The position numbers and the translations under genes were made by a program. The notes under the pieces are model-generated. The model was not told where the DNA came from, did no database searches, and worked only from the letters and a program-made list of their open reading frames with translations. A DNA stretch of 16,572 nucleotides from Spirochaetota bacterium (lineage in GTDB: Bacteria; Spirochaetota; Spirochaetia; Treponematales; Breznakiellaceae). The stretch is taken from NCBI GenBank assembly GCA_023406985.1, contig JAEXTK010000140.1, positions 1 through 16,572 on the forward strand. Reading direction: 5' to 3'. Of the stretch, positions 14,287 through 16,572 are shown piece by piece. Within the stretch, counting starts at the first letter, position 1, and each line of letters begins with the position of its first letter.

Positions 14287-14709
14287 TCAACCCTCAGCGC
14301 AGGCGGTTCCGCGTACGAGCAGGAGGGGTACGGAGACCTCGTGCTTAAGATGATCCGAGACGCTGCCGAGCAGCACGTCCAAAAAGAATCGATGTCCGTG
14401 CGTCGCCATCGCGATGAGGTCGTAATCGCCGTTATTGATCGCCTGCACCAGCTCGACTTCCGGTTCCCCGCTCAAGAGGAGCGTCTCCGTCGGTACGCCG
14501 ATCGACTCCAGTTTCGCGGCGTGCCGCGTCGTGCACGCCAGGGCCCGCTCCTTGAGCGCCCGGTCCTGATCCAGCGTATGCGAATGGACGACGTGCGCGA
14601 GGACCACCGTAGCGCCTTCCGATTTCGCGAGCGCGGCTACATGGCATACGATCGCCTCGTCGACCTCCGAACAGTCCAGAGGAACGAGAATCTTGCGATA
14701 TACGCCCAT
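14287..14709 (-). CDS. Universal stress protein (UspA family)
   Basis: 140 residues from the ATG at 14709, which has AGGAGG (14719-14724) 9 bases upstream; a TTG at 14715 is in frame but only 3 bases from that site. The Usp fold is plain: first strand YRKILVPLDCSE with the conserved Asp12, second strand TVVLAHVVH, then DYDLIAMATHGH, and the C-terminal strand VPLLLVRG. The nucleotide-binding loop G-x2-G-x9-G-S/T is partly kept: THGHRFFLDVLLGSVSDHL has the first Gly and the final Gly-Ser, but Phe replaces the second Gly, so ATP binding is uncertain. The gene begins 2 bases after the Nramp stop and its ribosome-binding site lies in the last codons of that gene, so the two are translated together. 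It may tune the transporter or respond to metal or oxidative stress. Confidence 0.93.
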   Translation of the reverse strand: MGVYRKILVPLDCSEVDEAIVCHVAALAKSEGATVVLAHVVHSHTLDQDRALKERALACTTRHAAKLESIGVPTETLLLSGEPEVELVQAINNGDYDLIAMATHGHRFFLDVLLGSVSDHLKHEVSVPLLLVRGTACAEG

Positions 14710-14711
14710 GA

Positions 14712-15944
14712 TCAAACGCCTCCTTTCGCCATGGAGTAGAGGAAGAAAACGTTCAGCCCCATTATGAGTAGGGAGATGAGCGTCGCGACGACGAACTCCG
14801 GCAGGTCGCTGCGGAAGACGCCCATGACGCTTTTCTTCCTGCAGAGGAGCAGCAGGGGGATGAGGGTGAAGGGAAGCTGCACGCCCAGCACGACCTGGCT
14901 GAAGATGAGTATCTTGTAGGTATCCACCCCCAAGAGGATGATGACGAACGAGGGAATCGCCGTGACGAAGGTCGAGACGCGATAGAGGAGCGTCCGCGGG
15001 TCTTCCGGTTTACCGAGGAAGCCGGTGATCACGTTCACTTCGGCCATCGAGGACGTCACCGAGGACCCGACCCCGGAAAAGACGAGCGCGACGGCGAAGA
15101 GGAGGGCGGCGAGGGGACCGGCGAGCGGCGTCAAAGTCCGCGAAGCGTATTCGATGCTGTCTACGGGGACGCCGTGTTCGTGGAAGACCTTGGCGGCGAC
15201 TACGATCATGGCGGAGTTGACGACCCAGCCGAGCGTGAGGGCGGTGAGCGTATCGAGCTTTTCGTACTTGAGCAAGGAACGCTTTTTACGGTCGTCGATT
15301 CCCCAGTCCCGCGAATGTATGACGTTCGAATGGAGAAAGATGTTGTGGGGCATGACGACGGCGCCGAGGATCGCCATCGCGACATAGATATTCGTCCGGT
15401 CCAGTTTCGGCGTGAACATGGCGAGGAATACTTGGTCGAACGCCGGCCGCACGATGATGATTTCCGCTACGTAACAGAGCGCGATGATTCCGAGAAAGGC
15501 GATGATGACGCGCTCCAGGCGATGATAGCGCTGGCCGACGATCAGGAAAACTTCCAAGAAAACGGTGATGAGCGCTCCGGCCCATAACGGAAAGCCGAAG
15601 AGGAGCTGAAATCCGATCGCGCCGCCGAGGAGTTCGGCCACGTCGGTGGCGACGCAGGCGAGCACGACCGTGAGGCCGAGAAGGGCGGCCAAGGGTTTCG
15701 GAAATTCATCCCGGATGTTCACCGCGAGGGATTTTCCCGTGGCTATTCCGAGCTTGGCCGCCATGTTTTGGACCACCAGAAGCACCAGGGTGCTCAGGGT
15801 GATGACCCAGAGCAGCGTGTACCCGAAACGCGAACCGCCCTCGATGTTCGTGGCCCAGTTGCCCGGGTCGATGAACCCGACGGTCACTAAGAACCCCGGA
15901 CCGAGGAAACTCAGTATTTTCTTCAGCGTCCCTTTTCGGATCAT
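14712..15944 (-). CDS. Nramp-family divalent metal (Mn/Fe) transporter
   Basis: 410 residues, the usual length for bacterial Nramp/MntH, with about eleven hydrophobic helices. It imports Mn2+, Fe2+ or similar ions with protons through the inner membrane. The two metal-site motifs are canonical: DPGN at 26-29 in helix 1 (GFIDPGNWATNI) and MPHN at 198-201 in helix 6 (VVMPHNIFLHS). These favour transition metals over the Mg2+-carrying relatives that lack the Met. Conserved His205 and the GSSVTSSMAEV segment in a late helix are also present. The start is ATG with GAGG 7 bases upstream, the latter embedded in a 12-base palindrome. Two further dyads lie just upstream, possibly an operator. It is the first gene of a two-gene operon with the Usp gene. 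A specific mntH assignment was not made since substrate preference is unproven. Confidence 0.95.
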   Translation of the reverse strand: MIRKGTLKKILSFLGPGFLVTVGFIDPGNWATNIEGGSRFGYTLLWVITLSTLVLLVVQNMAAKLGIATGKSLAVNIRDEFPKPLAALLGLTVVLACVATDVAELLGGAIGFQLLFGFPLWAGALITVFLEVFLIVGQRYHRLERVIIAFLGIIALCYVAEIIIVRPAFDQVFLAMFTPKLDRTNIYVAMAILGAVVMPHNIFLHSNVIHSRDWGIDDRKKRSLLKYEKLDTLTALTLGWVVNSAMIVVAAKVFHEHGVPVDSIEYASRTLTPLAGPLAALLFAVALVFSGVGSSVTSSMAEVNVITGFLGKPEDPRTLLYRVSTFVTAIPSFVIILLGVDTYKILIFSQVVLGVQLPFTLIPLLLLCRKKSVMGVFRSDLPEFVVATLISLLIMGLNVFFLYSMAKGGV

Positions 15945-15945
15945 G

Positions 15946-15957
15946 GCGAGGCCTCGC
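15946..15957 (-). promoter_or_regulatory. Palindrome covering the Nramp ribosome-binding site
   Basis: GCGAGGCCTCGC is a perfect 12-base palindrome ending 1 base before the Nramp ATG. It contains the GAGG that serves as the ribosome-binding site. As RNA it can fold as GCGA/TCGC around GGCC or pair between molecules, which could limit translation; as DNA it could be a protein site. Confidence 0.45.
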
Positions 15958-15980
15958 GAATCGGATCGATTCCCCGAATC
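15958..15980. promoter_or_regulatory. Overlapping dyads upstream of Nramp, candidate operator
   Basis: GAATCG/CGATTC with a 3-base centre (15958-15972) overlaps GATTC/GAATC with a CCC centre (15968-15980), giving three alternating half-sites 14-36 bases from the start codon. This is the usual position for a repressor site. It does not match an MntR, Fur or DtxR box that I know. Confidence 0.4.
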
Positions 15981-16203
15981 TGCCTACAGGATACGGCCGT
16001 TCTCGCTTCGGCACAAGGCGCGGGCTGCGATCCCCAACGCCGCGCGTCCACGGCGCGGCGCTCAGGTAAGCCGCCTGCGGCGGCGCAGCGCGTGGAATGG
16101 TTGTACCGGTCGCTCGCGCGACCGACGCTCCGCATCGCGCGCCTCAGGCGCGCTCGCTCCGGTCCGCCTTCGCGCCTCGCGTCCCGTCCTGGGACGCGCC
16201 CTG
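15981..16203. other. Gene-free, hairpin-rich intergenic stretch
   Basis: No coding frame here looks real. Five near-consecutive perfect hairpins are present: CGCCGCGC/GCGCGGCG (16038-16060), GCCGCC/GGCGGC (16070-16084), CGGTCGC/GCGACCG (16107-16124), GCGCGCC/GGCGCGC (16137-16153) and CGCGTCCC/GGGACGCG (16178-16198). None has a T tract. With the palindromes at 15946-15980 and the tandem array from 16204, it makes up the whole 628-base gene-free right end of the window. Confidence 0.7.
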
Positions 16204-16222
16204 CGGGACGGCGCTCCGGTTC

Positions 16223-16293
16223 GAATCCCTCAGCGCATAGACAAAAAGAGCCGCCCGAAGGGCGGCTTATTCATGATGGGCGCTGAGGGATTC
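16223..16293. repeat. Nested inverted repeat in unit 1
   Basis: Perfect 14-base arms GAATCCCTCAGCGC (16223-16236) and GCGCTGAGGGATTC (16280-16293) enclose an inner hairpin AGCCGCCC/GGGCGGCT (16249-16256, 16260-16267). The structure could extrude as a cruciform or fold in RNA of either strand. Confidence 0.9.
16243..16267 (-). terminator. Intrinsic terminator in repeat unit 1, minus direction
   Basis: On the minus strand an 8-bp GC-rich stem AGCCGCCC/GGGCGGCT with a TTC loop is followed after one base by five T residues (16243-16247). It points toward the Nramp gene and would block transcription entering from the right. Confidence 0.75.
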
Positions 16294-16398
16294 TTCCTCC
16301 GGCCCTCGGCATCCTGCCTCGGACCTGCGGACGCCTTCGCGCCTCTCGGCACCTCCTGTGCCTCGCCCTCACCTTCGTTCGGGACGGCGCTCCGGTTC

Positions 16399-16470
16399 GA
16401 ATCCCTCAGCGCCGTAGACAAAAAGAGCCGCCCGATGGGCGGCCTATTCATGATGGGCGCTGAGGGATTC
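16399..16470. repeat. Nested inverted repeat in unit 2
   Basis: The same 14-base arms lie at 16399-16412 and 16457-16470, again perfect, around a 7-bp inner stem (16427-16433, 16437-16443). The arms are unchanged between units, while the few differences fall between them. Confidence 0.9.
16420..16444 (-). terminator. Intrinsic terminator in repeat unit 2, minus direction
   Basis: The minus-strand stem GCCGCCC/GGGCGGC with an ATC loop is followed by CTC-like spacing and five T residues (16420-16424). The outer A-T pair of unit 1 is lost here (A opposite C), leaving 7 bp. Same orientation as the unit 1 terminator. Confidence 0.72.
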
Positions 16471-16572
16471 TTCCTCCGGCCCTCGGCATCCTGCCTCGGA
16501 CCTGCGGACGCCTTCGCGCCTCTCGGCACCTCCTGTGCCTCGCCCTCACCTTCGTTCGGGACGGCGCGCCGG

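Larger units (their letters stand above)
16204..16572. repeat. Tandem array of ~177-bp units, running off the right edge
   Basis: Unit 1 is 16204-16379 (176 bases), unit 2 is 16380-16556 (177), and unit 3 begins at 16557 and is cut by the edge. Units 1 and 2 differ by one substitution plus one inserted base (A versus CG) after the left arm, one base in the hairpin loop and one base beside the stem, all in the hairpin half, so they are about 98% identical. Each unit opens with CGGGACGGCG, then CCGGTTCGAATCCC, a 71-72-base nested inverted repeat, and a spacer of about 85 bases rich in CCTCGGCA and CCTGTGCCTC strings. A minus-strand frame of 99 codons covers it but only reads the repeat twice. 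Confidence 0.92.

Noticed and set aside
14280..14300. GCGCTG/CAGCGC stem around the Usp stop as a relative of the array arms
   Set aside because: It shares ten bases (GCGCTGAGGG) with the array arm, but they are Usp codons and no other part of the unit is present; likely chance.
16218..16236. tRNA gene suggested by GGTTCGAATCC
   Set aside because: The T stem does not pair, and D arm, anticodon arm and CCA context are missing.
16230..16529. 99-codon minus-strand frame in the tandem array
   Set aside because: It translates the same repeat twice and runs through both intrinsic terminators; no ribosome-binding site or protein family is visible.
16204..16572. CRISPR array or integron attC cluster
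   Set aside because: Units are 176-177 bases with near-identical spacers, which excludes CRISPR. No attC core sites or integrase are seen.

Overview
This is a GC-rich bacterial chromosomal window, densely packed with housekeeping and small accessory genes. Codons are strongly G/C-ending, which produces long antisense shadow frames. The isoleucyl-tRNA synthetase is of the eukaryote-like type 2 class, a lipoprotein gene lies directly behind it, and a receiver-like/PilZ protein is present. Together these fit a free-living, GC-rich relative of treponemes (Spirochaetota). That placement is inference from gene content, not proof. No phage, transposase, rRNA, intact tRNA or CRISPR array is visible.

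Layout: (1) 1-4204, plus strand: the 3' two thirds of ileS, an overlapping lipoprotein gene, then a small operon with its own promoter (FmdB zinc ribbon, a headless Gfo/Idh/MocA-like protein, a zinc-ribbon membrane protein). (2) 4253-7578, minus strand: reading from the right, a secreted two-domain protein, a degenerate receiver-PilZ protein overlapping it by 4 bases, a G-rich spacer, an unrecognised 124-residue protein, and the radical SAM enzyme AmrS. (3) 7638-13257, plus strand: mfd (transcription-repair coupling factor), a HAD-family hydrolase, a PlsC-type acyltransferase and a SIMPL-domain membrane protein. Mfd and the secreted-protein gene diverge from one short AT-rich promoter island. 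(4) 13273-15944, minus strand: an Nramp metal transporter and a universal stress protein form a tight operon, followed by a class III nucleotide-cyclase-like gene with its own, probably leaderless, promoter. (5) 15945-16572: no convincing gene. This stretch holds palindromes next to the Nramp start, a run of perfect hairpins, and a tandem array of about 177-bp units that runs off the right edge. Each unit has 14-bp inverted arms around an intrinsic terminator pointing toward Nramp.

Most genes are ordinary. The parts that best repay attention are the tandem repeat array and its apparent sequence relatives near amrS, the truncated oxidoreductase-like gene inside an intact operon, the receiver-PilZ protein lacking the usual signature residues, and the palindromes covering the Nramp ribosome-binding site. 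No complete new system can be claimed from this window.
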